Positions 35,270 through 48,729 of a stretch of 64,000 nucleotides of DNA are shown here, piece by piece; positions within the stretch are counted from its first letter, which is position 1, and every line of letters starts with the position of its first letter. Position numbers and translations under genes: made by a program. The DNA comes from Heliocidaris erythrogramma. Lineage: Eukaryota > Echinodermata > Echinoidea > Camarodonta > Echinometridae. Location of the stretch: contig CM046853.1 of NCBI GenBank assembly GCA_025617745.1, forward strand, positions 2,600,873 to 2,664,872. Reading direction: 5' to 3'. The notes beneath the pieces are model-generated. The model searched no databases and was not told the DNA's origin. It saw nothing but the letters and a program-made list of their open reading frames with translations.

Positions 35270-38200
35270 GTAAGTTCATTGTAAGTGTGGTGTACTGGTA
35301 TATAAACCCATGTAGGTTACACATGTTACAGCAAAATATGTCTTACATGAAAAGAAATTAGCATGAAATATAGACAGTTATGTAAAATTAAACCATGCAT
35401 TTATAGGTGTTGATAATAATCATCAATTCTATCAGTTTATGTTGTTCTGAAGGAAAATTGAAAAGACCCAACAGTAGGGATGTAAGGATGCTCATTCAGT
35501 CATTGAAGAAGCCAGTCAGTATTCTTGTGGGTTTTTTTCTTCATTATGAACAGACAATTTAAGCTGTAGAGGTATACACATTTGTATTCAATTGCAGGTA
35601 ATGTAATACATGTACTTTCCTTTAGCAAGACATTTGTTAATCTACCAAAAAAAAAATGAATAGTCTTCACCCAGGTGATGGGTAAAAAAATGGGTTGGAA
35701 GGAATTTCTTGGATTCTTGAGCATCTTACATGTATAGAATCTTGGCTATTGACAAGACATATACACTACCGGTACACATATGCTCATTAGAATACGTATA
35801 TACTTTCCTGTGTTATGTAATTTCATTTTCATTCATTGATATGATATTATTATAATATTATATGATATTATACAAATGTTGACTGCTTTGAGGGGCACGG
35901 TGAAAACTATGGCCCGAGGTGAGCTTGCAACTGTGCTATGCCTCGAGACGACAGTTGAGAGGCATAGCACAGTTGTAAGATCACAGAGGGCCATGGTTTT
36001 AACCGTGACGCGAAAAAGAAGCAGTCAACATTTGTTTTATATACCGCATCCTTCGTTAGCTCAGAAATTCATTTCAAAGACAGATGAAATACGGTAACGT
36101 AAAGTAATTCTCATCGATTGTTCTTTTGAAATTTCAATCGGTGAACATGTATGGTGCTGGCCGCGTATCTAAATTGCCATAGCTAAGCGCGCATTGCATT
36201 GCATTGTACGCTTGAGCAGAACTATGGCCGGTCAATATTTTTCACAGTAGTGAATTTCATGACCACAAATTTGACCAATCAGAGAGACCTAGAATCTAGA
36301 CATGCAGTATATAAATATTATTATTATACAATTATATACAAAAGCAGTTCTCAAATTTTATCTACATGTATCATAGTGTTAGTGATACAGTATAAAATTC
36401 ATGCATTTTCTCTTCAGTTAACTACAGTATATTTTTTTCTTCATTTAAAATAAATAAATGTATAAAAAAGAAAAGAAAGGCAATGTTGGGTGTCGAATGA
36501 AATATATATTCAACAAGTTGGACTGTAACAGTCCTATGATTCATTTACATTTAATAGCGTAATTTCTTTGAAAATTGTTTTATAGGTTTTTAAATGATTC
36601 CTAAATTATTTTGTACATATGTTTTGTTACTATTTACTTCTTTCCATGTCTGTTGAGTAGAGTTGACTGTACATTGTAGGTGTCCATGACTTTTTCATAA
36701 AGGACTCAAGATGGGGCAATACACGAGAATGTCATGGTTCAATATGGAAGAAATTGGAAGTACGTGTACATGTAGTGCTGAACATAATGCAGGTGCTTGT
36801 TCTACATTGCTGGTTATGTTGTACATACATGTACATGTATCACCAGTATTTTAGCAGTTGTGCATAATTTTGACATTTCTAGTACCCCCTTCTTGTACAT
36901 CAATTTTGTGGAAGTTAGAAATAAACTATTAAAAAATATAATTGTTGTAAGTGTGGTTTATATTCATTTTTTATTTTTGATCTTTCTAGACCTACATGTA
37001 CATGTATATGTTGAATGTTCTCCACTCCTGTGATTTTCTTTCTCTCGCTAAAGAGCATTTACATTCTTTCTGAATACAAAATGTACATTGTAGCACCTTA
37101 CATTGATGCATTGCAATAGTATTCTTTGTTAATCTTTACATAAACAGAGTGGGAAAAGAGGACTACTATTTGTACTTCCCATCGTGTACATGGGTTATTT
37201 TAGAGTTCTGATAAGGGCAGGAAATAGATTCAGCCAGAATCAAATTGAAATGACACTAAATGTTCAAATGTACAAATTGTAGAAACTGTAGAAACTGTAT
37301 AATACCTAAGTGATAAAGTTTGCAAAGTTTGCAAGTTTGACCCAAGTCCATGCATGTAATTTCCAACACATTTCACATTTCTAAACCTTTTTGGTACAAA
37401 CAACCTATCTACAAATACGATAGGGTGTTATGTGTCCAGACACTTAACAAAGATGAAGCTGTCAATCTTGCTGTTTGATTTTACGAAAAATAAGCATCAA
37501 GCAACACTTACATGTAAATCTTTTGATATTTGCAATTCATAATATTGTTAACATATCTTGAGAAAGATTATTGACAGTCTGTCCAGATACCCAACATGTG
37601 GGTATACCGGTATACTACATTTTTAACAGTTTAAAAGTATTTGAGGTCAGATACGTAGTCCCATGTCATAATTATGTACTGCTTGTTTTTGATGCAAATG
37701 TTCCTACATGTACATGTATATGTTTTCTTTTAACAAGCATTCTATGATGTTTTAGGGATCTCCTTATAATAGGGGTCCCCTGTACATGTCAAATATTTAG
37801 CAAATGTCCAATGAGATATCAGATATGTCATGTGACATTTCAGAGTTGAACTACAAATATTGCCCAAAATTTCTTTCAGTAATTTTCATTGCTCGTATAG
37901 AATTGTAATAAAAGCGGCTAGGCCAAACAAAGTGAGTGGAGATGAAGATTCTGATCTGTTCTGACAAATGATCATTTGGGCAATGTTCCCTCATCTTGGC
38001 TCAAAGGTATATAAATTGGATGATGTCAGATTCATGTATGTATAGACCAAGTCTGATTGTTCTGGTCATGTAAAACAAAATCAAGATAAAATGTATATTT
38101 ACAGGCTAATTCCAGTGATATGCTACTTTCCTCTTGTACATTAATCATGATGCCAGTCTGAGCAGACAGCCGTCCCATCTGTGCTTTTTAAAATAAATTA

Positions 38201-39117
38201 TTTATGTGGTTTTCATGAAATGTGTACCACTCTTTTAAAGATTGTATTAACAACATTAATATACTGAAAGATTAACATATCAAAATGCCTTTCAGGCAGA
38301 TCATTTTTTCTTCCTTCTAAATTACTATTTCACTGCACATAGGCTCTATGTACAACTCTCAAGTTTACCTACATGTACATGTACAAGTAGAACATTGAAT
38401 GTTCCACAAGGTAGACCATTGTCTCCTTTATTCCAATTGTGCATTTTACAAGACATTTTACATTCCATTACTGTATTCTTATTCTATAATAAATGTATAT
38501 ATACTGTTAGTTGTCTTAATATGGTTTGTTCCTTGGGCACTCCTTTGAACTTTCTTGATAAGCTTAATATTTGAAGTGTCAAGGTATATTTTTTCTTCAC
38601 TTTTATGCATTTCATGTTGTAATGCATTTGTAATACAATATGTAGCATTATTATTGATCTTGAATTTTGATTGAACAAATATTGTCCTGTGTGGCAAAAC
38701 TGACCGAATCATTCTTAAACGTACAATGTACATGTTTACACTATGAGATTAGGATGTTCCTGAAGATTGTCTCTGTAGGTAACATTCCTGTTTAGTGGAG
38801 TCTGTATTAATTTGCATTAATTACATGTAGCTTCTGATCAGATAGAATTACCTACAGCTGTACATAACATAAGAAGATTGATAGATATGAGATTGTAATC
38901 CCACAGTTAATTTATAAGAAGTTATACTTCTCTTCCAAAATTGAAAATTGTTTATTTTGTACCATTTTAAAAAATGATTTAGCTTGTTTGTGCAAGAAGC
39001 TTAAGCTTAGTTTACATGTATATGAGGATTGAATCCCACAATATAAGAAATTTTTACTATTTTCCCCTGAAACTATATTTACCTGTATGTACTATTTGTA
39101 ATAATTTATCTTTCCAG
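35270..39117. other. Intron before first E-protein coding exon, no gene seen
   Basis: AT-rich with many TACATGTA palindromes. It contains one hairpin element (35872-36034). No coding exon is supported. Confidence 0.55.
35872..36034. mobile_element. Foldback MITE, CAAATGTTGACTGCTT ends
   Basis: The left end ACAAATGTTGACTGCTT pairs with AAGCAGTCAACATTTGT at the right. Inner blocks also pair (GGCACGGTGAAAACTATGGC with its near complement; TGTGCTATGCCTC with GAGGCATAGCACA). The element is about 163 bp and has no coding capacity. Confidence 0.85.
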
Positions 39118-39129
39118 GGATACATCAAA

Positions 39130-39198
39130 ATGCAGAACAGCATGCCTGGAAAAATTACATCTGACAAGGAGCTGAGTGACTTACTTGACTTCAGTGCG
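39130..39198 (+). CDS. E-protein first coding exon (AD1)
   Basis: The exon starts at 39118 after acceptor TATCTTTCCAG and ends at donor GCG|GTAAGT. The first ATG gives 23 residues, MQNSMPGKITSDKELSDLLD then FSA, ending in phase 0. The LSDLLDFS motif is the amphipathic helix of activation domain 1, which binds the KIX and TAZ domains of CBP/p300. Start choice rests on the in-frame upstream stop in the proposed 5'UTR exon and on similarity to the short N-terminus of vertebrate E-proteins. Confidence 0.92.
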
Positions 39199-42100
39199 GT
39201 AAGTTGGAAAACATTATGTAATGTTTTCAAGTCCAATACTCCAATCCTCATGCATATCTGTGATTCTAACAAATGTGGGTCAGTACAAATTATCTACCTC
39301 TGTTGCTTTATTTTCCTAATCCCCTGAAAACCACTACTATATGAAGAAGTACATATGTACAAACTTAATTTTGATCATTACCTTTGTATTTAGTTCAATA
39401 CACACAAATGCATAAATTGGATGAAACAATTTTGGAATTTCAATCTTATAACTTCACCCCAAATTATACTTGTTTTTTACCTACATGTATATTAACCTAC
39501 ATATTCAGTTTGTAAAACATGTTTTATTACAGACAATGTATTGACTTTAATATTTTCCTGAATTTCTGCTGTTGTAATTGAAAGTTAATATCTGATTTGA
39601 AGTGGGGTGGTAAGTGCAACATTGTGTAAGTCCATTTGTAATATTTTCCAATGAATGAAGGATTATAAGGTACTGACAAGTAATAATTTGCAAATTACCA
39701 TTTTCTTGCAAGGTAATTCAATGGGGAGAGTGAGGTAAAAAAAAAGTATCAAAGCTGCAAGTCTTGGTGAATAATATCAAGTGCTTTGTCTCAGACCTTG
39801 ATCCCATAGAGATGAACAATAGATGATTGTCAATAGAAACCACTTTTCAAAGGATTAATAGTATCTTGAGGGGATTCATCTTTGATCACATTCCTTGAAG
39901 GCATTCACCTAATCTTTGACAATGTTCAGTGCAAGTAGTTTAGTTTCTTGGATCTGAGAGGCCCTGTGTTCCCCTGTTGTAAGGTGTGCGGATATTGATA
40001 AAGATGTACACCTAGCTCTTAGTGTGCAGAAGACTCTAAATCATATTTTATAAAAGTGAAATTCTGAAATTTTCAACCATGTGCATATACGTGTAAATAC
40101 AGTGTCCCGGGATCAGTGGGCTTCCTGTATTTCCTTCAGAGATTTCTGTTGGAAGTGGAATTATGATTTTTGTACATACTTGTATGAAAGTGAATTAATG
40201 TTGTTAGTTTTGGTGTTTTATTCAGATTTGAATGTAAAGTTTATTTGTTGAGTGCTATTTATCCCTTGCATGACTTATATTACAATGTACTTAAAGGAGA
40301 AGTCTGCCCTGAAAATATTAAAAGCAGAAAAACAAGAAAAAAGGATCGGTGAAAGTGTGAGGAAAATCTGGTAAAGAATAAGAAAGTTATTCATTATTTA
40401 AATTGTAATTAAATTGGTCAAATGCAAATTGGCAACTCTTTTGTTTTGAAAATTCTATGAATTTTCGTTTTCATGGTTGTTTATGAAGAAATAAATCTTT
40501 TCATACATGGGGTGTGTAAAAATATATATGTCCAAATATATCTACAAATACATTAGGGTACAGATATACAGGTAATGAAATATTTTCTTCTGAAAATTAA
40601 AAAAAAAAAAATTTGTACAACTTTATCTTTAAGACTGACTGGAAAGATGGTCTTAGTCATAATATTTCCTTTAAAAAAAATGCAGATTTATTACAGATTC
40701 AGTCAAGAATGTTTTATGCCCAAGTCCTACTTTACAAATCTTGAAACTGTATATAGTTTTACATTATAATACAAAAATGCTTAATACCAATAACATACTG
40801 CTCTGAGTCTTCATTATAAGATATTTACTCATAAGATAACTGTTTGAAATGGAATTGTCTGAAATATTCAGGGTTTTTACCATTCTGCAGTTAGTGAGAG
40901 TGGCAGGCTATTCTAATGCATGCATGAAGAGATCCAGTATGTATTATATATTTGTTAAAGAAAGTGTTGATCCTCTGTATTTGATGATAAATAAGTATTG
41001 CCTTTTTGAAAAATGTCTTTATTTATATGTACATATGTACATGAACTGTATTCCTAATTATCATCACTTAATCTGTTGGTGTTAACAGATACATAACCTG
41101 TACAAAATGTATAACCAGTTTCTTCTTATTAATTTTGCATGTTGAACGTTTAACAAAAAAGAAAAACAAAAAACCTTGATATGTAAGTATTTGCATTAGT
41201 TTGATTTCCATCAGCTTGTTTGTTAAAATCAATATTTTATTCTCCTTTACAATGAATTACAAGTGCAAAGAGCATGAGTAATGACTTATCCTGTGAACAG
41301 TCCCATATGTTGTTACTTGTGTGTTCAGTGAGGCGAGTAGAAGAGATTTCTGCTGCTGGTATTCAAAGATTATAGACCATGGAGTATTCTTTCCTGTACT
41401 GTTATGGGTGAACTACCCAAATATAAGACCTTATGCATTACATTTTTTTGATTGTTCATTATACATACAGTTGCAAACTAATGTTGACTGTAGAGGTATT
41501 CATTGAACTTGATTCATTAGCAATCATCAACATTGTTAGAATATTTTAGGACTCATGTACATGTATTGGGATAACTAAAGCTGATTCAAAATTGTCAAAA
41601 CTCAAGGGGTTTGGATGATGAAACATTTCAAATACATTTTTGTTTGTGAATGTGATTATTTGTCGGGGGCTAAATCGAGGGATTTAAGTTGTGAAAGCAA
41701 TTTTGTGAGTGGCTGCTTTAAAATGAGTGAAAGCAGGTATGTTCAGTACTTTGGGAAATAAAGTACACTGTACATGTATGTGTACTTCGTTTGGGTCAGA
41801 TGGGTGTAAAATAGAAGACTATTATTGAGGATTTATACCACAGTCCATATCTACATCTACCTGAAAACAGTAGGTAATTTAATTTACCTGTATCTGATTG
41901 GAAAGGTTTGAAAACACCTTGGCTCCACTGCTGAAAAAGTACTTAGTATATAATACATGTTCCTTTTGAAGGTTTGTTGTACCATTGTATTGTAATACAT
42001 ACATTGTGTATATGATGTAAAGTAGTACCATATTTAAAATGGTACTTTTTCCTCTCTGTCTTATTTTGTGGAGTGACATCAATCAATCTTTTTTTGTGTG

Positions 42101-43858
42101 TTAAAAATAGTAAGGTGACTCTGACTATATAAATTCAGGTCAAAACAGATTAATAGAGTGTACAAACTGTACCAGTATATTTGATTACCAAGTATGAATG
42201 AATTGCAAGTATCCCCCAATTGGTAATTACACATGTACATGTAGCTTAATACACATGAATAGAATAAACCCTTCTTATGATTAATGACAATCGACATTGT
42301 ATGATTATATGTATGTACCAGAGGGTTATAATGGTATCCTTCATGTACATGTATGTTACAAATCAGATGATTTTCTAGTGATATTGTTGATATTCTTTTC
42401 ATGTCTGCTTTGAAATTTAAAAGGCTTAAAATTTATTGTCACCTAATATAGATGTAATTTAGACATGTATTTATACATTGTAATGCAGTAAAAAGTATGT
42501 AGGCTCTATGAATAAATTTAGCAGTGATCAGGGAAGGGCAAGTGAGTACATGGGTTGAAGAATAATTTTTTTTCCAGCTTTCAACAGCGACTTGAGTATC
42601 CAGCCAGATTCAGTTGACACGCTCAAGGGCCCACTCTGGCAGAGATAATCTCGCCCCATTATCCGCCGAAGAGCGAGAAGTGGATCGTCTTCACTCCACT
42701 CTCATATGGCTGATTTTTATCATTGCGCATAATATTACGCTCCTCTTTTCATCAGGTTATCCTATATATATATATATTAGGATATGAGTAATTGAGTGCA
42801 CTGTTAAAGCATAGAGGAATGATTATTGCAATTCATTAGATTATGCTTGAAGATATCATGACTTATCAGTTAAATATGACAGCCACAAGCCAAGACTACA
42901 CTACGGTGTAACAGATATCTAAATCTATGTGGTCACTGTACAAATTTAGCATACTGACCAGAGAAATGACTGTATGCATGTACATGTATGTACCTGAATA
43001 ACAATTTGATATTCATGGGCATTGAATTTGCCACAAATAGGCTATTCTCACTTTGAAAAAAGGTTCATCTTTAGGTCTATGTTTATACATGTATGTTCAT
43101 AATTGCCTACCGGTACATACAATTTGTAAACTATGTAGCAATATGTTGCAGGGAAGGGGAATCAGACTTTTATGATAAAGCCAACTAAATGCACCTACCG
43201 GTATATTTAGAAGACACTTTAACTATTATCTTTCGCTTTACATGTACATAGAATGTAATGATTGAACATGATTCAGACATGACATGTATTCTAGTTCTCT
43301 TTTATAAATTCAACCATTATTTATGAGAAAGCTATTGGTTGCCTTGCTTTGTGACCAAGTTCTTCCATTATAACTGTGTGAGAAAATGTTAGCATTCATC
43401 TATGTTGTTATAAGTATTATATTAAGTGAGGGCTCCCTAACAAGGATCAATGAGGTGGCATTGGAGAGTAGTGGAGTAAGTCCCCTTTTCAAGACAAAAT
43501 AATATTGCCAAATTCCTAGTTTTCTGGATTTTTTCACTTGACATATATGTTTTTGAAAATAGCATCAAATTAATCTACAGAAAGAAATTATTCAGCAAAA
43601 TTGGAATGATTCTGAATTCAAGTTAATTTATAGTTCGTCTAGTTGTTCATTATGTATTTTTGACAAACTCAAAATTCATTTGACATGAGTAGTCGATTTT
43701 GAGGAAAGAGAAATAACAATGAGGAATCCACATCTCTTTATCTTCTATACCCAAATATGAGAAACCTGGAATATATTTTCTTGTCCTGCATGATAGCAAT
43801 TGTAAAAAAATATAATAATAATGTTCCATCTTTTTCTGTCTTCTTTAAAAAAATGCAG
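39199..43858. other. E-protein intron between the AD1 coding exons
   Basis: 4.66 kb, mostly unique AT-rich DNA. A degraded MITE end (AAAGGAGAAGTCTGCCCTG near 40293) is related to the element at 28233-28915, and there is a short TA run at 42763-42778. A higher-complexity block around 42585-42755 may be regulatory. Confidence 0.6.
42585..42755. promoter_or_regulatory. Candidate intronic regulatory block
   Basis: About 170 bp of balanced composition, free of visible repeats, in an otherwise AT-rich intron. It contains GATA-type sites in tandem (GAGATAATCTCG and CCATTATCCG) and several CG dinucleotides. The call rests on composition and motifs only. Confidence 0.25.
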
Positions 43859-43946
43859 ATGTTTTCTCCACCAACGGGTGGTGCAGGCCCAAAGAATGGT
43901 AATGTAGCTGGTTCAGAGCATCATTCAGCATCAAACTACAAACAAG
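43859..43946 (+). CDS. E-protein second coding exon
   Basis: 88 nt, acceptor AAATGCAG after a pyrimidine tract, donor CAAG|GTAATA, phase 0 in and phase 1 out. It encodes MFSPPTGGAGPKNGNVAGSE followed by HHSASNYKQ. MFSPP immediately after LLDFSA is diagnostic of E-proteins; the rest is the variable, Gly/Ser-rich region. Confidence 0.92.
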
Positions 43947-45630
43947 GTAATAATTATGTATAGCTCTCAGTCATCTATATTCCTATTGTTAGGATTGTTA
44001 AAGCTCATGGACAGTTTTGGTAGCAAAAAGGAAATAATAGTAAGAAATGTGTTTAGTATAGTCTCATGTTGTTCTCCTTGTATCCAAAGAGGTTTGTATG
44101 AGCTCATATGTGGTATTCCATCGATGATTTCCGGTGAATTTTAGTGTAAATATCTGTAAGGAACGCTAGATCACCGTAATATACTGCCCTAACTGGGATC
44201 TTTCCACCCGATGGTTCCCCACGCAACGGTCTTGGGGCTTCACGTGAAGATAGCATGTGTGTCATTGTGTGTGGAATACACATAATCCTCATAGGTTTTT
44301 GCACGCGTTATAGGGTATAGTCCATGCTGCCGTTTTTGGGAGTTTATATTCCTGGCCCGGTATTTCAATTATTATTTACCTCTCATTTGTAAAATATTTC
44401 ACTATACGAGCTGAAATCATCACAGCATCTTAGTATTGCTAGTACATGTATCTTGCTATTAATTTTGTCAACAAAAATCCTAGAAATCTGAAGAAAATGT
44501 TTTTGAGGAAATACCAAAACTAAACATTACCTTTAAGCTTTAATCTGATTAATTTCATACTGCAGGTAATACCATGTTACAGGTTTCTAAAAACTGTCAG
44601 ATACAGTTGCCAGCACTTGAATGCTAGTGCAGAGTGTTTTGCTCTGTCCATGAATAGGTTGTCTTGTTTTTAACTTAAGTACATGTACTACACGTGTAGC
44701 TCAAATAGCTTGAAATTGAGAGAAATTGAGAGAAATATATATTTTTTCAAGCAATATACACGTGAACTAAGTTGGCATGATCATAACACACCTATACCTG
44801 CGACACAGCACTTTAAAACTTGTATTAAGAGTAGAGTCAATCCATAGATGCATGCATGCTGATGGTTGTTTACAATCACTGCCAGGGTGATTTATTTCAG
44901 TGTGAGTGTGTGATGGGCAAAGAGTACTGCATTATACAGCATCACTGCACCAGTCAGTCTTTGTTTGGAGTTCTTTGTAGTGCACTGGCATCAAAGTATT
45001 AAGTTGAAATGATAAAAAGAATGAACAAATTGATCTTATGTATTTAAAATTTTTTCATTTATTTAGGATGCTTATATGACTGACTTTATTAGTAGTGCCA
45101 TATGAATTTGTCTGTATATAGCGGCTAATATTTCAAGCCACTTTAGGATTAAAACAGAGTTTGTTTCTGTACTGTAGGATGACTTATGAGTGAACTTGCT
45201 ATTGGATTCATATATGACCTAGCAAACTATTTCATTGGCCAGAGAGTCCATACATGTACATGTAGGTTTGTGTCAAAAGAATGCATGGTTTCTGGTATAG
45301 GAAGCATTGTGAAGCGAATCTTTCTGTTTGTAGGTCTACATGGATAATGAATGAGATTGAACTGAGCATCGCTGAAGCATGTTGTATGAAGTATTGTGAA
45401 TATTGTGGATAGTGTGCCCATGTATGTGAATGGCTCAGTGAAGACTACATGTACATGTAAGTGTTTGTGGATGCCTACATCATGAGATATTACATAAAAT
45501 ATCATTCTTCTACCAGGGATTTAGTCATTAATTTTAGATTTTAAAATGTCAGTGCAAGCTTAAGGTCTAGCCTACATACCGGTATTAACTGTAAGAAAAT
45601 TATGTTCTTTGTATATTACATGTAGTTTTG

Positions 45631-45730
45631 CAAAACCTTGGTAGATTTCAAATGTTGGAGAGGCAAAACGTTAGTAGATTTCAAATGTTAGAGAGGCAAA
45701 ACGTTAGTAGATTTCAAAATGTTAAAGAGG
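45631..45730. repeat. 33-bp tandem repeat, 3 copies
   Basis: The unit CAAAACGTTAGTAGATTTCA followed by AATGTTAGAGAGG is present three times in a row with small changes. Confidence 0.93.
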
Positions 45731-48043
45731 CTGAAGCATTGGGACCAGGGTGTAGGATGGAATACAATATTTCTGTCAATTCGACTTCCAGATCTACTCC
45801 TATATTCCCTACATGTATGTTTCCTTGAAACCCATTAACCCTGCTTTAGAGAGCAAGGAAATTACAGAAGCATGTATCAAGTGCAGGCTTTACCTATTCC
45901 ATCGAGCCTGGATTCCCAATAAAGCCTGTGCTTTATGTTGCGGAGTAGCTCCAAAGCTTGGAATTCACTGCCCAAGATTGTAAGGTCAATGGGGGCTAGG
46001 AGAAGAATAAGAGGCAAAGTGCAATTTCCCTCATCCCCATCAGAATTAAGCCAGCTCCGATCTCCCATGAGAGGCGGCCCAGGTTCGCACGTTTAACGGG
46101 GCATTGTATGGCTCCAGCAGTCACTAGCAGTGGGGCAATCGTCTTCATCGCATTTCTTGTTCAGCCATGTTCCTTCCTTTTGCTGAGCCCTATATTTCGT
46201 TCCTAGTACCTATGAAGTTGTGCCAAGCAAGTAGATCTTTGCTCTAAAACAAGACTATGGGGAACACAGAAATAACCATGGTACAATGAGATATAACAAG
46301 TAGGCCATTATCTTCTTCTTCTACTTAAAATGTATTATTAGTATTGTAGTTTCTTAAAGTTCAAGCACACAAAACCAAGAAGGTATTTTAAAGAGAAGGT
46401 TTAGTTCTGGGAAAGGTGAAAAGTTAATTTGTGAGCTTTCTCATTCCTTTTATGTCAGTTTGGAAGACCATCATACATATACATATACATATACATTGCT
46501 CCTCAAATGCCCTCATATTAGAAATATGACGAGAAATAACTGAAGTGTTATGGGTGAACATTCATGCCAAATGTGCGTGCAGTCCCATATACTCATTTGT
46601 ATGTGCACTGCATGTGCTTTTCAGTGAGATTGTGTCAATTTCATATCATTTTGAATATTCCAAATCCTCACATACACCATGCACCAATTCTTATGTAGAC
46701 ATGGTCAACCTTTCCCGATTGATTTGAGACAGTTTCTTTCACAATGTAATTGCATGACCGGCACTCAACTTCATCTGTAAGATAACCCTGTGCCATTTTT
46801 GTTTTGAAGTTTGAAAAATGTTGAGAATATAAAAAACATTAAAACTCGCTGTTAGAACAACAAACAGTATACAGACATTTAATTTGGAATTGGAAAGACA
46901 GCAAGTTGTAAATCTGTACTCTAAGCTGAAGACAGACAAGGCAGTTTTTGAGCACTGGGGGCCATTAGGGGTTAGAATAAATTTGTGGAGAGATTATCCT
47001 CAGTCATTTTCATGCAGCTTGGAGAAGATGTCAAAGGTCAAGGGTAGCCTGAAACTGTTCTTGCTCTTTCTACAAAAAGAGGCAACCATTTATTGAGTTT
47101 TTACTTCTAGTGGTGTAAATACTTTGTGCATTCCTTTTTAATAAACTACATTGAAAATACAATAGAACCAGGCAGTTTATGATAAAAAAGATGCCATAAT
47201 TGGTGGAGTCTATTGAAATGGGGAGGTAAAGTACATGTATATAGAATATCACATAATATGCATACAAGTTTTGAAAAGCCAGATCTGTTACAAATTTTAC
47301 CTCGCATTGATGTTTGTATACCAATGAAACGAGTAGTTATGTACATGTAATTACCAAAAGAAGCTTGTAATTAAAAAGTAATCAAGTCTAGTCCCATGTT
47401 ACTATTGTGTTTCTTATCTTGGAGATTTTCATGGCTATTTTAGATTTTAAAGTTTGCTGTAAATGTGAAACCATACAAATGTAATGCTATCAAACATACA
47501 AAAAATAGATCAGCTTGAAATACATTGTGTAGAAATCATATTGTGAAATTTTGAAACATGAAATGAACTCAGTAAAAAGAGCTACATACCAGTGTTAAGG
47601 TCATGTAATTAACAATGCTCTTTTTAATTCACTGTCATTTGTTTTGTAGCGTCATTTCACTTAGATAAAAAGGGAGAAAATCTAGAGAAGAGAAATTAGA
47701 TTGTTGGCCACCAAATATCCCAGTGTAATCTATTTCTAGGCTAATAACACTAATAATGCCAGCAGTAAAACGAAAGTGATTGCAGCATGCATCTTCACTC
47801 TCTGCGGCCTTGCTTTATATGGCATTGAATCTTGTGATAACTCAATCATAGAAAAAACTCTACCTCAAGAAGACGAATGCAGGCCTAGTCATTAACCTCC
47901 ACTCCGAACAATCTTCATCTCCTTGTTACTCAGCAGTAACAATATAAATGTGGAGAAAAATGAAAAGGTGGGATATGGGGTAGAAAATTGAGAAGAAGAA
48001 GCGAGGGAAGAGCAAATAGATGAGAGATTGAGATAAAAGAGGA

Positions 48044-48116
48044 AGAGAGAGAGTGAGAGAGTATGATAGGAAAGGAAATAGAGATATAGAAAGAGAGAGG
48101 AGATACATGTAGAGAA

Positions 48117-48149
<33 letters not shown>
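48044..48149. repeat. (GA)n microsatellite followed by poly-G
   Basis: About 100 bp of GA with interruptions, followed by a run of G up to 48162. Confidence 0.93.
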
Positions 48150-48158
<9 letters not shown>

Positions 48159-48658
48159 GGGGAGTGTGAGAGAACTTAGAAATATTGTGAGTACACTTTC
48201 TCAAGAGCACCCTTCATTTGATAGAAAGAGGAAATTCTATTAGTGCATCTGTAATTAACTGTTACCCGGTGATTGTAAAATCAATGCTGAAGAGTGGGGG
48301 TTCGTATTAGAGTAGGCTCAGTGTGCTAATTGCATGTGCTCCCGCAATGTGGGGAGCAACCTTGTGATTGTCTGAGAAGGGAATGTAAGTGCTAATTAAT
48401 TTACTTCATATCAGACAACCACTACCACTTTAGGCCTAGATCACTCCTGATTGAATATGGGTATTCTTGGGGAAACACAATCACAGATTCCGTATTCGTG
48501 TTTCTGCATATGAGAAGAGATACAGAGAAGCATGGTATATCAGATATTTAGTGTGAGCATGTTCACATATGATCTATTTTAGTTTATTGCTGTATGTTTT
48601 GAAGGGAATTTTAGCAATGTAAGTAAACTAATATATTATTTCCTTCTCTTTTCTTCAG

Positions 48659-48708
48659 GCAATCTCAGGGATGATAAAAAGAAGAAGAAATTTGATTTGT
48701 TTGCTTAA
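48659..48708 (+). CDS. Candidate alternative last exon of E-protein gene
   Basis: A strong acceptor (TTCCTTCTCTTTTCTTCAG) precedes a frame that joins in phase with the exon at 43859-43946. The split codon G|GC is followed by NLRDDKKKKKFDLFA and a TAA stop. AATAAA lies 16 nt after the stop (48724-48729). The resulting protein would be about 68 residues: AD1 plus a basic tail, with no bHLH. There is no usable donor before the stop. It could equally be a chance splice-like signal. Confidence 0.35.
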
Positions 48709-48723
48709 ATTTTTTGTGTTATG

Positions 48724-48729
48724 AATAAA
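48724..48729 (+). terminator. Possible poly(A) signal AATAAA
   Basis: Located 16 nt after the stop codon of the candidate terminal exon. In DNA this AT-rich an AATAAA is common by chance, so it supports the exon only weakly. Confidence 0.3.

Larger units (their letters stand above)
43947..48658. other. E-protein intron after MFSPP exon
   Basis: Unique AT-rich DNA with TACATGTA words, a 33-bp tandem repeat (45631-45730), a GA microsatellite (48044-48149) and more balanced blocks around 46070-46200 and 47690-47830. No additional coding exon is supported. Confidence 0.55.
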
